From assembly GCF_003097495.1 (NCBI RefSeq), contig NZ_QEOP01000002.1:868001-932000 (forward strand): a stretch of 64,000 nucleotides of DNA, in the 5' to 3' direction. Position 1 is the first letter of the stretch; each line of letters opens with the position of its first letter. The notes beneath the pieces were generated by a model, which was not told where the DNA came from, did not search any database, and was given only the letters and a program-made list of their open reading frames with translations. Made by a program: the position numbers and the translations under genes. This stretch comes from Amnibacterium flavum (GTDB lineage Bacteria > Actinomycetota > Actinomycetes > Actinomycetales > Microbacteriaceae). Of this stretch, positions 41,146 to 52,854 are shown piece after piece.

Positions 41146-42156
41146 TCAGAGGCCCGTCGTGCTCGCTCTGATCTCGAGCCGGTAGCCGACTGAGACCTCG
41201 CGGACCGGAGCTGTCCGAGCCTCCTGGCGTTCGGCGAGGAGCCGGACGGCGCTGTCCGCGATCGCGCCGACGTCCCAGGCGACCGTCGTCAGCGGCGGCA
41301 CCATGAATGCCGCCTCGTCGATGTCGTCGAACGCGGCGACCGCGACCCGGCCCGGCACGCTGATGCCCTCACGGGCGAGCCTGCTCAGCGCCCCGGCGGC
41401 GACGACGGCGTTGAAGCAGAGGACGGCGTCGGGCAGCTTGCCCGACGCGAGGATCTGCTGCATCGCCAGGTCGCCATCGGCGCGGGCGTATCCCTCCGCG
41501 GCGACGGACAGATCCTCGTCGGCGACGAGGCCCATCCTCTCCAGTGCGGCGCTGAAGCCCCAGTGGCGGAGCTGGCTGGTCTGCAGGGACGCGTCGGGAC
41601 GCAGCCCGATGGTCGCGATGCTGCGGCGGCCCGAGTCGAGGAGGTGCTGGGTGATCTCACGCGCCGCGGCGACGTTGTCGGACACGACGTGGTCGGCCGA
41701 TCGTGCCAGATCGCGCTCGCCGATGAGGACGATCGGGGTGTCGCGGCCGCGCTCGGCGATGTCGACGGCGGTCAGCGACTCGGGGTGCAGGATGATGCCG
41801 TCGACGAGATAGGGCATGGTGTCGACGAGGGCGTCCTCGGAGGTCTTCCGTCCGCCGGTCTCCTCGATCAGGACCGTCCACCGCTCCTCCGCCGCGCGGG
41901 AGATGACGCGCCCCGCGAGTTCGGCGAAGTACGGATTGTCGAGACCCGGCACCGCGAAGGCGATGAAGCCCGTTCGACCGCGGCCCATGCTCCGGGCGGA
42001 CAGATTCGGTCGATAGCCGAGCTCGGAGATCGCCGCTTCGACCTTCTCCCGGGTGCTCGCGGAGATGTGCGGATAGCCGTTGACGAAGTTCGAGACGGTC
42101 TTCTCCGAGACACCGGCGCGCGCGGCGACGTCGACGAGTCGCGGTCGTCCGGCCAT
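41146..42156 (-). CDS. LacI-family transcriptional regulator
   Basis: The 336-residue protein starts with a LacI headpiece (RLVDVAARAGVSEKTVSNFV, residues 5-24, and hinge LGYRPNLSARSM) followed by a periplasmic-binding-like sensor domain (residues about 60-335) with AVAAFDDIDEAAFMVPPLTT. Ribosome-binding site GGAGG precedes ATG. It is divergent from the carbohydrate operon at 42299. Two TACAGCGCTGTA-type palindromes lie in the shared control region, consistent with LacI binding; the inducing sugar is unknown. Confidence 0.93.
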   Translation of the reverse strand: MAGRPRLVDVAARAGVSEKTVSNFVNGYPHISASTREKVEAAISELGYRPNLSARSMGRGRTGFIAFAVPGLDNPYFAELAGRVISRAAEERWTVLIEETGGRKTSEDALVDTMPYLVDGIILHPESLTAVDIAERGRDTPIVLIGERDLARSADHVVSDNVAAAREITQHLLDSGRRSIATIGLRPDASLQTSQLRHWGFSAALERMGLVADEDLSVAAEGYARADGDLAMQQILASGKLPDAVLCFNAVVAAGALSRLAREGISVPGRVAVAAFDDIDEAAFMVPPLTTVAWDVGAIADSAVRLLAERQEARTAPVREVSVGYRLEIRASTTGL

Positions 42157-42195
42157 GGCTGCACCTCCTTCATCCTCTGCGGAGACTACAGAATT

Positions 42196-42207
42196 TACAG
42201 CGCTGAA
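42196..42207. promoter_or_regulatory. LacI operator, proximal imperfect copy
   Basis: TACAGCGCTGAA differs from a perfect palindrome at one position. It has the central CG typical of LacI-family sites. Confidence 0.7.
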
Positions 42208-42229
42208 GGAAATCCTTGCGCCCGCGATC

Positions 42230-42241
42230 TACAGCGCTGTA
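42230..42241. promoter_or_regulatory. LacI operator, perfect copy
   Basis: TACAGCGCTGTA is a perfect 12-bp palindrome, 34 bp centre-to-centre from the other copy. Both sit between the divergent LacI gene and the ABC transporter operon. Confidence 0.75.
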
Positions 42242-42298
42242 ACGTTCCGCGCAGACAGTCCGATGACGGGCCTGCCCACAGCTGACAAGGAAGTCACG

Positions 42299-43558
42299 AT
42301 GAGGAAACAACTGATAGTCGCCGCGGTCGCGCTCAGCGCGATGACTCTCGCCGGATGCACCGGCGGAACCGGGGGAGGGGGAGGCGACTCCGACCCCGAC
42401 AGCATCCGGTTCCTGATCGGACAGCCCGAGGACAACGCCGACCTCGACCTCACCAAGGCAGACCTCGCCGCCTTCACCGAGGCGACGGGCATCGAGGTCA
42501 AGCTCGACGTCGTCCCGTCCGAGAACATGCGCACCGTCCTCCAGACCCAGCTGCGCTCGGGGGAGGGACCCGACGTGTTCGGCTACGACACCGGCCCCGG
42601 ATTCGCGGGAGCGCTGGAGGAGGCCGGCCTGCTGTACGACCTCACCGACGCCTACGCGGACAACGACTGGCCCATCTACGACTTCGCGCAGGAGCGCGTC
42701 ACCTTCGGCGGCAAGATCGTCGGCATCCCGAACGACATCGAGAGCGTCGGTCTTTTCTACAACAAGGACATCTTCGACAGCCTCGGTCTCGCGCAGCCCG
42801 AGACCCTCGACGACCTGACGGCCGCCGCGGATGTCATCCGCGATTCCGGCGTCATCCCGTTCGCGGTCAGCGACAAGGAGGGCTGGCAGGGCGGGCACCT
42901 GCTGAGCATGGTCCTCTCCAGCGAGGTCGGCGGAGACGCGATGGAAGGTCTCATCGCCGGCGATACGAGCTGGGAGTCGCCCGAGGTGGTGGATGCGCTC
43001 GACGTGCTCGCCAGCTACAACAGCGACGGCCTCTTCACCCCGTCACCGACCGCGGTGACCTACGACAACGCGAACGCCCTGTTCTACTCGGGCAAGGCCG
43101 CCATCAACCCGACCGGCAGCTGGCTCGCCCAGGACATCGAGCGGAACGTCGACTTCGGCGTCGGCTACATCCCGTTCCCCGCACAGGACGGCCCCGGCAT
43201 CTTCAGCGGCGGTCTCGGATCGGGCCTCTTCATCTCGGCGACGACCACCAAGGCCGACGCGGCGATCAAGTTCCTCGACTGGAACGTCACCCAGGAGCAC
43301 GGCCGCTGGCAGGTCGAGGAGCAGCAGAGCATACCCGCGTTCCCCGTCGACACCGAAGGCATCGAGGCGACCCCGCTCTTCACCCAGATCATCGCCGACG
43401 CCGCGAAGATCGCCGACGGCACCGGTGACTTCGGCTACAACGTCGACGTGCTCATGTCCGACACCTTCAACGAGGCGATGTGGGACGGCATCCAGGCGAT
43501 CCTGACCGGCCAGAAGGACGCCGACCAGGTGGCTGCCGATCTCGAGAAGAACTTCTGA
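42299..43558 (+). CDS. Carbohydrate ABC transporter substrate-binding lipoprotein
   Basis: The 419-residue protein has a lipoprotein signal peptide with Cys20 (lipobox LAGC) and a glycine-rich linker, then a type 2 periplasmic-binding fold of the extracellular solute-binding family 1. GPDVFGYDTGPGFAGALEEAG and IPNDIESVGLFYNKDIFDSLG are typical of CUT1 sugar-binding proteins. AAGGAAG precedes ATG 42299. It opens the LacI-controlled operon. No ATPase gene is in the operon, so the importer probably uses a shared MsiK-type ATPase. Confidence 0.94.
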   Translation: MRKQLIVAAVALSAMTLAGCTGGTGGGGGDSDPDSIRFLIGQPEDNADLDLTKADLAAFTEATGIEVKLDVVPSENMRTVLQTQLRSGEGPDVFGYDTGPGFAGALEEAGLLYDLTDAYADNDWPIYDFAQERVTFGGKIVGIPNDIESVGLFYNKDIFDSLGLAQPETLDDLTAAADVIRDSGVIPFAVSDKEGWQGGHLLSMVLSSEVGGDAMEGLIAGDTSWESPEVVDALDVLASYNSDGLFTPSPTAVTYDNANALFYSGKAAINPTGSWLAQDIERNVDFGVGYIPFPAQDGPGIFSGGLGSGLFISATTTKADAAIKFLDWNVTQEHGRWQVEEQQSIPAFPVDTEGIEATPLFTQIIADAAKIADGTGDFGYNVDVLMSDTFNEAMWDGIQAILTGQKDADQVAADLEKNF

Positions 43559-43563
43559 GCATC

Positions 43564-44541
43564 GTGACGACCTCGCAACTACCCGTTGCCACCGCACGGG
43601 TCCGCCCTCGGAGACTGAGGGCGGCCCGTCCGGGCAGCACGGCGCCCGCGGTGACCCGGCGGGCGCAGACACGGCTCGGCATCCTCCTCGCGGCGCCCGT
43701 CGCGATCATGACCATCGTCTTCTTCCTCTTCCCGCTCGTGAACGCGGTCTACTACTCGCTCGTCGACTTCAACGGCATCAACCCGAACCCCGCGTTCATC
43801 GGGCTCGCGAACTTCGCGGAGATGATCTTCGACCCGGAGGTCTGGCACGCGCTCGGCAACAACCTGATCTGGATCATCGGCGGCACCGCCGCGCCCCTGA
43901 TCATCGGCCTGCTCGTCTCGGTGCTCCTCTGGACCACCCGTCGGGGAGCGACGATCTACCGGATCATCTTCTTCCTGCCGTACGTGCTGCCGGGCGTCGC
44001 CATCGGCATCGTCTGGGGCTGGATCTACGACCCGGTCAGCGGTTGGCTCAATCAGGGGCTCACCGCGATCGGACTCGGCGGACTCGCCCGCGGCTGGCTC
44101 GGAGACCCGAACATCGCGCTCTACGCGGTGCTCGCGACCGCGGTCTGGGCTTCGACCGGATTCGTGATCGTCATCCTCCTGTCGGCCCTGCGCAACGTCG
44201 ACGTCGAACTCGTCGACGCCGCCAAGATCGACGGCGCGAACCCGCCGCAGCGCCTCTGGTACGTCATCCTGCCGCAGATCATGCCCGTGTTCCTCATGGT
44301 GCTGACACTCACCCTCGTCGGCGGCTTCAGCGTGTTCGACATCATCTTCATCATGACCGGCGGCGGCCCCGCCGGCGCGACGAACACCATCGGCACCTAC
44401 GCCTACAGCCAGGCGTTCGAACTCAGCCGCATCGGCTACGGCACGACACTCGCACTGCTCATCACGGTGCTGTCCGTTCCCTTCGCCGTCGCTCTCAACC
44501 GACTCCAGCGTCGACTCTCGCTCGACGGAACGGGTGCATGA
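43564..44541 (+). CDS. Sugar ABC transporter permease (MalF/CUT1 type)
   Basis: The 325-residue protein has six predicted transmembrane helices and the EAA loop VDAAKIDGANPPQRLWYVILP, shown here as DAAKIDGANPPQRLWYVIL, which docks the ATPase. A basic N-terminal tail of about 35 residues precedes TM1. It starts at GTG 43564, 5 bp after the lipoprotein gene, and overlaps the second permease by 4 bp (ATGA). Together they form the membrane channel of the CUT1 importer. Confidence 0.94.
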   Translation: MTTSQLPVATARVRPRRLRAARPGSTAPAVTRRAQTRLGILLAAPVAIMTIVFFLFPLVNAVYYSLVDFNGINPNPAFIGLANFAEMIFDPEVWHALGNNLIWIIGGTAAPLIIGLLVSVLLWTTRRGATIYRIIFFLPYVLPGVAIGIVWGWIYDPVSGWLNQGLTAIGLGGLARGWLGDPNIALYAVLATAVWASTGFVIVILLSALRNVDVELVDAAKIDGANPPQRLWYVILPQIMPVFLMVLTLTLVGGFSVFDIIFIMTGGGPAGATNTIGTYAYSQAFELSRIGYGTTLALLITVLSVPFAVALNRLQRRLSLDGTGA

Positions 44542-45440
44542 TGACCAGCTCCACACTCGCCCCCCGACGCCCGAACACGGCCGACCGGCAGGTGCCGACG
44601 AAGCCGGAGCTCCGGACGCATCGACTGCGTCCGCAGTTCGGCCGACAGATCCTGCTCATCGTCCTGGCGGTCTTCACCCTGTTCCCGGTGCTGCTCGTCA
44701 TCTCGACGACGCTGAAGACGCCCGAGGACGTACGGGTCAATCCGTTCGGCTTCTTCTCGACGATCTCGCTGCAGAACATCATCGACGCGTGGACGGTCGG
44801 CCGGTTCAGCGACTACCTGCTGAACAGCATCCTGCTGACCGTCCCGAGCACCGCACTCGTCGTGATCTTCTCCACGATGGCCGGGTACACATTCGCCCGC
44901 CTGCCGTTCCGGGGGAGGGGTGCGCTCTTCTACCTGGTCGTGCTCGGTCTGCTCGTGCCCTTCTTCACCTACATGATCCCGCTGTACTTCCAGCTGCGAT
45001 CGATGGGGCTGCTCGACACCCTCGCGGGCGCCGTCCTGATCCTCACCTCGACGGGCCTGTCGTTCGGCACCTTCTTCATGCGCGCCTTCTTCTCCGACCT
45101 CCCCGCGGAGCTGGAGCAGGCGGCTCGAGTCGACGGAGCGTCCGAGCTGCAGATCTTCCTGCGGATCATGCTCCCGCTCGCCCGGTCCGGCATCGGTGCA
45201 CTGACCGTTTTCACGTTCCTCGGCAACTGGAACAACTTCCTCGTGCCGCTGCTCTACCTGCCGGGAGGCGACTTCCGCCCCCTCACCTCGGGCCTGTACA
45301 TGTTCACCGGCGGGCGCTCGCTCGACATCGGGCCGCTCGCCGCGGGCACGCTCATCACGATCCTGCCCGTCATCGTCCTGTTCATCGTCCTGCAGCGTCA
45401 GGTCACCCAGGGCTTCCTCTCCGGAGCGGTCAAGGGCTGA
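44538..45440 (+). CDS. Sugar ABC transporter permease (MalG/CUT1 type)
   Basis: The 300-residue protein has six transmembrane helices and the EAA loop QAARVDGASELQIFLRIMLP (residues 194-213). LNSILLTVPSTALVVIFSTM starts the permease domain. Two adjacent ATGs (44538 and 44541) are both possible starts; the first overlaps the upstream stop codon. It is the partner of the preceding MalF-type permease. Confidence 0.94.
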   Translation: MMTSSTLAPRRPNTADRQVPTKPELRTHRLRPQFGRQILLIVLAVFTLFPVLLVISTTLKTPEDVRVNPFGFFSTISLQNIIDAWTVGRFSDYLLNSILLTVPSTALVVIFSTMAGYTFARLPFRGRGALFYLVVLGLLVPFFTYMIPLYFQLRSMGLLDTLAGAVLILTSTGLSFGTFFMRAFFSDLPAELEQAARVDGASELQIFLRIMLPLARSGIGALTVFTFLGNWNNFLVPLLYLPGGDFRPLTSGLYMFTGGRSLDIGPLAAGTLITILPVIVLFIVLQRQVTQGFLSGAVKG

Positions 45441-45485
45441 CGCCCGCCGCCTCCGGTCACCAGCCAACGAAAGGAAACACCACCC

Positions 45486-46529
45486 ATGGGCCGTATGGTC
45501 AGCTTCATCTCCCCCCGCCTCGCCGAGGTCGTCGACGAGGAGTCGACCCCGCTCGCCTCCGACGAGGTCCGCATCGCGACGCTCTACTCCGGCATCTCCG
45601 CCGGTACCGAGCTCACCGCGTACCGGGGCACCAACCCGTACCTCAACAAGAGGTGGGACGAGGACCGTCGGCTGTTCGTCGACGGCTCGACGAGCTTCGA
45701 GTACCCGGTCAACGGTTGGGGTTACGAGGAGGTCGGCGAGGTGACCGAGATCGGCAGCGACGTCACCGACGTCGCGGTCGGCGACGTGATCTGGGGAACA
45801 TGGGGCCACCGCTCCGAGACGGTGCAGAAGGCCGACCGGGCGGCGAAGCGCATCCTGTCCGCAGATGCGGACCCCCGCATCGGGATCTTCTCCCACATCG
45901 GCGCGATCGCCCTCAACGTCATCCTCGACGCCGACATCCACGTGGGGGAGACCGTCGCCGTGTTCGGCCTGGGCGTTCCCGGACAGCTCGTCGCCCAGCT
46001 CGCCCGCCTCAACGGTGCCCGGGTGATCGGCGTCGACGGCGTCGCCGCTCGGCGCGACCTCGCACTCCAGCTCGGCGCGGACGAGGTCATCGACGCGACG
46101 GCCGGCGGAGTCGCGGAGCGCATCCGCGAACTGACCGGCGGTCGCGGAGCCGATGTCTGCCTCGAGGTCTCCGGCAACTACCACGCCCTCCACGAGGCGA
46201 TCCGCTCCGTCGCCTACAGCTCCCGCGTCTGCGTCGCCGGGTTCATGCAGGGCGACGGGATGGGACTGCGCCTCGGCGAGGAGTTCCACCACAACCGCGT
46301 CGCCGTGATCGCATCGCAGATCTCCGGTGTCGCACCCGCGCTCAAGCACCGCTGGGACGAGTACCGGCTGCAGAAGACCGCGGTCGACCTCGCCGTTTCC
46401 GGCAAGCTCAAGGTCATCGAGCTCATCTCCCACACCATGCCGCTCGAGCAGGGCCGCGAGGCGTTCGAGCTGCTCGACGAGGCGCCCCGCGACGTGCTGC
46501 AGGTCGTCCTCGACGCGAAGGCGGTCTGA
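45486..46529 (+). CDS. Medium-chain dehydrogenase/reductase lacking classical zinc ligands
   Basis: The 347-residue protein has the MDR fold: an N-terminal GroES-like domain and a Rossmann domain with VAVFGLGVPGQLVAQLAR (about residues 157-174). In ordinary zinc alcohol dehydrogenases the catalytic zinc is held by Cys in a GxCxTD-type motif and by His in GHE. Here these positions read LYSGISAGTEL and GYEEVG, so both ligands are replaced, and the structural-zinc cysteines are absent. It resembles proteins annotated zinc-binding dehydrogenase of the BchC-like branch. AAAGGAAAC precedes ATG. In this operon it may oxidise or reduce a sugar. Confidence 0.85.
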   Translation: MGRMVSFISPRLAEVVDEESTPLASDEVRIATLYSGISAGTELTAYRGTNPYLNKRWDEDRRLFVDGSTSFEYPVNGWGYEEVGEVTEIGSDVTDVAVGDVIWGTWGHRSETVQKADRAAKRILSADADPRIGIFSHIGAIALNVILDADIHVGETVAVFGLGVPGQLVAQLARLNGARVIGVDGVAARRDLALQLGADEVIDATAGGVAERIRELTGGRGADVCLEVSGNYHALHEAIRSVAYSSRVCVAGFMQGDGMGLRLGEEFHHNRVAVIASQISGVAPALKHRWDEYRLQKTAVDLAVSGKLKVIELISHTMPLEQGREAFELLDEAPRDVLQVVLDAKAV

Positions 46530-46531
46530 GC

Positions 46532-47329
46532 ATGGCGATCCGTCTCGCCGCACAGGAGTCGACCTGCGAGGGCGACACCCTCGAGGAGAAGTTCGCGTTC
46601 GCCCGGTCGGTCGGGTTCGACGGCATCGAGCTGTCGGGACGCGGTGACGGGGTCTTCCTGTCCCGCGTCGACGAGCTCCATGCCGCCTGTGCCGCCGGGG
46701 TCGAGATGCCGAGCGCCGTCGCCCACGTCGACACGTTCATCGGCGACTTCGACCCCGAGGTGCGCCGTGCCGCCATCGACGAGCTGAAGGACCTGCTCGG
46801 CGTCGTCGCCGCAGCCGGGGGCAACGGTTTCGTTACCCCGCACGCCTTCGGTCTGTTCTCCCGTCATCTGCCGCCGTTCCAGCCGCCGCGCAGCGACGAG
46901 GAATCGCGGCGCCAGCTTCTCGAAGCTCTCGACGAGGTCGCCGCCCATGCCGCAGGTCTCGGGGTGGTCGTCTACCTGGAGCCGCTCAACCGGTTCGAGG
47001 ACTTCGTCGTCAACACGCTCGCCGACGCGAGCTTCTACATCGACGAGATCGCCTCGCCCGGGCTCGCGCTCGTGGCGGACACCTGGCACATGTCCATCGA
47101 GGAGTCGGACATCGGCGCCGCGATCCGTGCTGCCGGCGACCGCATCCAGCACGTCCAGCTCGGCGACAGCAACCGGCTCGAACCGGGCGCGGGGCACTAC
47201 GACTGGGACGAGACCCTCGACGCGCTCGACGACATCGGCTACGACGGCTGGCTGGCGATGGAATGCGGACTCAGCGGACCCGCGCGCGACGTGCTGCCGC
47301 GGGTGGCCCGCCTCCTCCGGCGCGAGTGA
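46532..47329 (+). CDS. Sugar phosphate isomerase/epimerase (TIM barrel, AP-endonuclease 2 superfamily)
   Basis: The 265-residue protein is a xylose-isomerase-like TIM barrel. Putative metal ligands lie in [11 protein letters not shown] (Glu), [11 protein letters not shown] (Asp and His), HVQLGDSNR (Asp) and AMECGLSG (Glu). The motif pattern matches hydroxypyruvate isomerase-like and keto-sugar epimerase/eliminase families. It starts 2 bp after the MDR gene. With a dehydrogenase and a ThuA protein in one operon, an activity on oxidised (keto) sugars is plausible but not shown. Confidence 0.88.
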   Translation: MAIRLAAQESTCEGDTLEEKFAFARSVGFDGIELSGRGDGVFLSRVDELHAACAAGVEMPSAVAHVDTFIGDFDPEVRRAAIDELKDLLGVVAAAGGNGFVTPHAFGLFSRHLPPFQPPRSDEESRRQLLEALDEVAAHAAGLGVVVYLEPLNRFEDFVVNTLADASFYIDEIASPGLALVADTWHMSIEESDIGAAIRAAGDRIQHVQLGDSNRLEPGAGHYDWDETLDALDDIGYDGWLAMECGLSGPARDVLPRVARLLRRE

Positions 47330-47336
47330 GACGACG

Positions 47337-48055
47337 GTGTTGAGGATCACGGTGTGGAACGAAGGCGTCCACGACACGCATCCCGAGATGCTCGAGCGCT
47401 ACCCCGACGGCATGCACGGAGCCATCGCGGCAGGTCTCGCCGAGCACCTGCCCGATGCCGAGATCAGGACCGCGACCCTCGCGGATGCCGAGCAGGGACT
47501 GCCCGACTCGCTGCTGGAGTCGACCGACGTCCTGCTCTGGTGGGGGCACGTCGCCCACGACCAGGTCGACGACGCGCTCGTCGAACGGGTGAAGCAGAGG
47601 GTGCTCGCCGGAATGGGACTCCTGGTGCTGCATTCCGGGCACTTCTCGAAGATCTTCATCTCGCTGATGGGGACGACCTGCTCGCTCGTCTGGCGCAACG
47701 CCGGCGAGCGGGAGGTCGTCTGGACGGTCGCCCCGGGGCACCCGATCGCGGAGGGAGTGCCCCAGCCGATCGTGATCGAGCAGCAGGAGATGTACGGCGA
47801 GCACTTCGACATCCCGACGCCCGACGAGCTCGTGTTCATCAGCTCCTTCGCGGGCGGCGAGGTGTTCCGCTCCGGCGTCACCTACCGTCGCGGCCGAGGG
47901 CGGGTGTTCTACTTCAGCCCCGGTGACGAGGCGTACCCGGTCTACCACCACCCCGACGTGCGCCGCGTACTCGCGAACGCCGCCCGGTGGGCGATGCCAC
48001 CCGCCGTCCAGTCCCTGCCCGGCGTCACCAACCCGGAGTCGGGCTGGTACCTGCC

Positions 48056-48059
<4 letters not shown>
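47337..48059 (+). CDS. ThuA-like domain protein
   Basis: The 240-residue protein begins [17 protein letters not shown] after a GTG and contains the ThuA-like class I glutamine amidotransferase-related fold ([42 protein letters not shown]). ThuA was first seen in trehalose utilisation of rhizobia, where the partner ThuB makes 3-keto-trehalose. No glutaminase Cys triad is evident. It overlaps the GH2 gene by 4 bp. A role in glycoside catabolism is inferred. Confidence 0.88.
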
Positions 48060-49888
<1,829 letters not shown>

Positions 49889-49899
49889 GGGGACCGGGA

Positions 49900-50916
49900 G
49901 TGGCCGAGCGACGAGGGCGGCGCGCACTGGCGCTGAGCGGTGCGGCCGCCCTCGCCCTGTGCCTCCTGTCGGCGTGCACCGGCACGACGACGGACGGGTC
50001 GGCCGTGGACATCGATCTGCCGGAGCCGTTCCTCATCGACGCTGACTTCCCCGATCCCGACCTGCTCGAGGTCGACGGCGGGTACGTCGCCTACGCCACC
50101 CAGTCGGAGGACTCGAACGTCCAGGTGGCGGTATCCGACGACCTCGAGTCGTGGGCCCTGCTCGAGACGGATGCGTTCCCGGACCTGCCGGAATGGGTCA
50201 TCCCCGGGGACACGTGGGCGCCGGAGGTGAGCGCGTGGGGGGACGGCTACCTGCTGTTCCACACGAGCACCGACCTCTACACCGGGCGTCAGTGCATCGG
50301 TCTGGCCGCCTCGGCATCACCCGTCGGGCCCTTCGTCGAAAGCAACGACCGGGCGCTCGTCTGTCCCGAGGACGGCGCGATCGACGCGAGCCTGTTCATC
50401 GATCCCAGCGGCTCGCCCTACCTGCTGTGGAAAGTCGACGGGAACTGCTGCGGCGGGAACGGCAGCATCTGGATCTCGCCCGTCGATCCCGGCGCCCTTG
50501 ACTCGGCGGTCGCCGGCGTCGCCGCTGCGTCCATCCTGGTGGGCGAGCCGATCCGGCTCCTCGACACCGACGAGCTCTGGGAGGGCGACGTGGTCGAGGC
50601 TCCGACTCTGATCAGCCGACCCGACGGGCGCTACGTGCTCTTCTACTCGGGCGGCGCCTACGACGGCCTCGAGTACGCGATCGGGTGGGCGTCCTCGGAT
50701 TCGGCGACCGGGCCGTTTGTCAAGTCGAGGGAGCCGCTCCTGACGACGGAGAGCTCGGACTTCGCCTTCATCGGACCCGGCGGTCAGGACGTCATCGGCG
50801 ACACGATGGTGTTCCATTCATGGGATCCGGATCATGCCTATCGGGGCATGCATACCGCTCCGCTCGAATGGACCGACGACGTCCCGAGCGTCGTGCTGCC
50901 CCGCCGACCCGACTGA
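49900..50916 (+). CDS. Glycoside hydrolase family 43 lipoprotein
   Basis: The 338-residue protein has a basic N-terminus and lipobox ending at Cys26 (LLSAC), so it should be anchored outside the cytoplasmic membrane. The rest is a five-bladed GH43 propeller. The catalytic residues by pattern are Asp52 (FPDPDLLEV, base), Asp162 (AIDASLFIDPSG, pKa modulator) and Glu233 (DVVEAPTLIS, acid). GH43 enzymes are arabinosidases and xylosidases, so plant cell-wall polysaccharide is a likely target. GTG 49900 follows GAGGGGA. It closes the LacI-facing operon. Confidence 0.9.
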   Translation: MAERRGRRALALSGAAALALCLLSACTGTTTDGSAVDIDLPEPFLIDADFPDPDLLEVDGGYVAYATQSEDSNVQVAVSDDLESWALLETDAFPDLPEWVIPGDTWAPEVSAWGDGYLLFHTSTDLYTGRQCIGLAASASPVGPFVESNDRALVCPEDGAIDASLFIDPSGSPYLLWKVDGNCCGGNGSIWISPVDPGALDSAVAGVAAASILVGEPIRLLDTDELWEGDVVEAPTLISRPDGRYVLFYSGGAYDGLEYAIGWASSDSATGPFVKSREPLLTTESSDFAFIGPGGQDVIGDTMVFHSWDPDHAYRGMHTAPLEWTDDVPSVVLPRRPD

Positions 50917-50947
50917 TGCCGCCGCGCTGACGCCGAGCGGCTGCGCG

Positions 50948-51610
50948 TCAGCCGCGCAAGCCCAGGAGGGGCAGGATCTGGCTGAGGTCGCGCACATCGA
51001 CCGCGACATCGGCGGCGGTGCGCACGGGAGCCTTCGCATCGAAGGCGATCGAGAGTCCGGCGATCCGCATCATCTCGAGGTCGTTGGCGCCGTCGCCGAC
51101 CGCAACCGCGTGCGCGAGGTCGACACCGGATGCGGCCGCCCACTCGCGCAGAGCCTCGGCTTTGCCCGCGGCGTCGATGACCGGACCGATCACCTCACCG
51201 GTGAGGACCCCATCGCGGACGCCGAGCCGGTTGGCCCGGTGGAAGTCGAGCCCGAGGTCGGCGGCGAGAGGATCGAGCACCTCGTGGAACCCGCCCGAGA
51301 CGACCCCCACCCGGCCACCCGCAGCGTGCACGCCCTCGATGAGGGGAACCGCACCCGTCGTCAAGCGCACTCGGGCGCGGACGTCGTCGATCGAGGACGC
51401 GTCGAGACCGCGCAGGGTGATGACCCGCTCGCGGAGACTCGTCGCGAAGTCGATCTCGCCATTCATCGCACTCGCGGTGATCGCCGCAACGGAGTCGCGG
51501 CTGCCGGCGAGGTCGGCGAAAAGTTCGATGACCTCGTCCTCGATGAGGGTCGAGTCGACATCGAGCACGACGAGAGGCGCGGGGAGCGAGGGCGCGAGCC
51601 CCCGCGTCAC
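50948..51610 (-). CDS. serB: Phosphoserine phosphatase
   Basis: SerB removes phosphate from phosphoserine, the last step of serine synthesis. The 220-residue haloacid-dehalogenase-fold protein has the nucleophile motif [13 protein letters not shown] (residues 14-26), [15 protein letters not shown] and the closing [14 protein letters not shown] 51610 overlaps the glgC stop by 4 bp (GTGA), so it is translationally coupled to glycogen synthesis, a conserved actinobacterial pairing. The N-terminal ACT-like domain of some SerB proteins is absent. Confidence 0.92.
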   Translation of the reverse strand: MTRGLAPSLPAPLVVLDVDSTLIEDEVIELFADLAGSRDSVAAITASAMNGEIDFATSLRERVITLRGLDASSIDDVRARVRLTTGAVPLIEGVHAAGGRVGVVSGGFHEVLDPLAADLGLDFHRANRLGVRDGVLTGEVIGPVIDAAGKAEALREWAAASGVDLAHAVAVGDGANDLEMMRIAGLSIAFDAKAPVRTAADVAVDVRDLSQILPLLGLRG

Positions 51611-52848
51611 GCCGATACGCGTTCTCCCTTGCCGACGACGGTGATGCCGGTATCGGTCACGGTGAACCCGCGAGACCTGTCGAGCTCGTGATCGATACCG
51701 ACGCGCGCACCCTCCTCCACGACCACGTTCTTGTCGAGTATCGCCCGCGAGACCACGGCGTTCGGATAGACGCGAGTGCGATCGAATAGGACCGAATCGG
51801 TCACGACGGCGCCCGATTCGATGGTCGACCACGCGCCGAGTACGCTTCGCTCGATGCGGGCGCCCGAGATCAGGGATCCGAGCGACACGATCGAGTCGAC
51901 CATCGTCCCGTTGTTGCCGAGCGCGTCGCGCACGAACTTGGCGGGCGGCGAGTTCAGCTGCTGCGTGAAGATCGGCCACGACCGGTTGTAGAGGTTGAAG
52001 ACCGGGAGTGCGGCGATGAGGTCCTGGTGGGCCTCGAAGAAGGACTCGATCGTCCCCACGTCGCGCCAGTAGAAGCGATCGCGGTCGCTCGCGCCGGGGA
52101 CCTCGTTGCGGTTGAGGTCGTAGACGCCGGCGTCTCCCGAGGCCACGAAGGCCGGGATGATGTCGCCGCCCATGTCGTGATTCGACGACGGCAGGTCGCC
52201 GTCACGTCGGACCGCGTCGATCAGGGCCTCGGTCGTGAAGACGTAGTTGCCCATCGAGGCCAGGACCTCGCCGGGGGAGTCGGGCAGACCCTTCGCGTTC
52301 TTCGGCTTCTCGAGGAACTCGGCGATGACCTCGGGGTTGTCGTCGTCGACCTGGATCACACCGAACTGGTCGGCGAGAGCCATCGGCTGGCGGATGGCCG
52401 CGACGGTGACACCGAGGCCCGACTTGATGTGGGCGTCGATCATCTGACTGAAGTCCATGCGGTACACGTGGTCGGCACCGACCACGACGACGATGTCGGG
52501 CTTCTCATCGTTGATCAGGTTGAGGCTCTGCAGGATCGCGTCGGCCGAACCCGTGTACCAGCGCTTGCCGAGACGCTGCTGCGCCGGCACCGAGGCGACG
52601 TACGAGTTGAGCAGACCCGACAGACGCCACGTCTCGGCGACGTGACGGTCGAGGCTGTGCGACTTGTACTGGGTCAGTACGACGATCTGCGTCATCCCCG
52701 AATTGATCAGGTTCGACAGAGCGAAATCGATGAGGCGGTACGTGCCGCCGAATGGGACTGCGGGTTTCGCCCGATCGGCCGTCAATGGCATGAGGCGTTT
52801 ACCCTCGCCACCAGCCAATACGATGCCGAAGATCTTCTTCGATGCCAT
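51607..52848 (-). CDS. glgC: Glucose-1-phosphate adenylyltransferase
   Basis: GlgC makes ADP-glucose for glycogen or maltose-1-phosphate synthesis. The 413-residue protein has the nucleotidyltransferase start [17 protein letters not shown] (residues 6-22), [27 protein letters not shown] and the left-handed beta-helix C-terminus. ATG 52848 follows a TACACT box by 6 nt. It is divergent from glgA with 58 bp between, so both share one control region and may be co-regulated. Confidence 0.96.
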   Translation of the reverse strand: MASKKIFGIVLAGGEGKRLMPLTADRAKPAVPFGGTYRLIDFALSNLINSGMTQIVVLTQYKSHSLDRHVAETWRLSGLLNSYVASVPAQQRLGKRWYTGSADAILQSLNLINDEKPDIVVVVGADHVYRMDFSQMIDAHIKSGLGVTVAAIRQPMALADQFGVIQVDDDNPEVIAEFLEKPKNAKGLPDSPGEVLASMGNYVFTTEALIDAVRRDGDLPSSNHDMGGDIIPAFVASGDAGVYDLNRNEVPGASDRDRFYWRDVGTIESFFEAHQDLIAALPVFNLYNRSWPIFTQQLNSPPAKFVRDALGNNGTMVDSIVSLGSLISGARIERSVLGAWSTIESGAVVTDSVLFDRTRVYPNAVVSRAILDKNVVVEEGARVGIDHELDRSRGFTVTDTGITVVGKGERVSA

Positions 52849-52854
52849 GGGCTG

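Noticed and set aside
44436-46553. Reverse-strand open frame of about 700 codons opposite the sugar operon
   Set aside because: It is highly charged low-complexity sequence opposite three clear genes.
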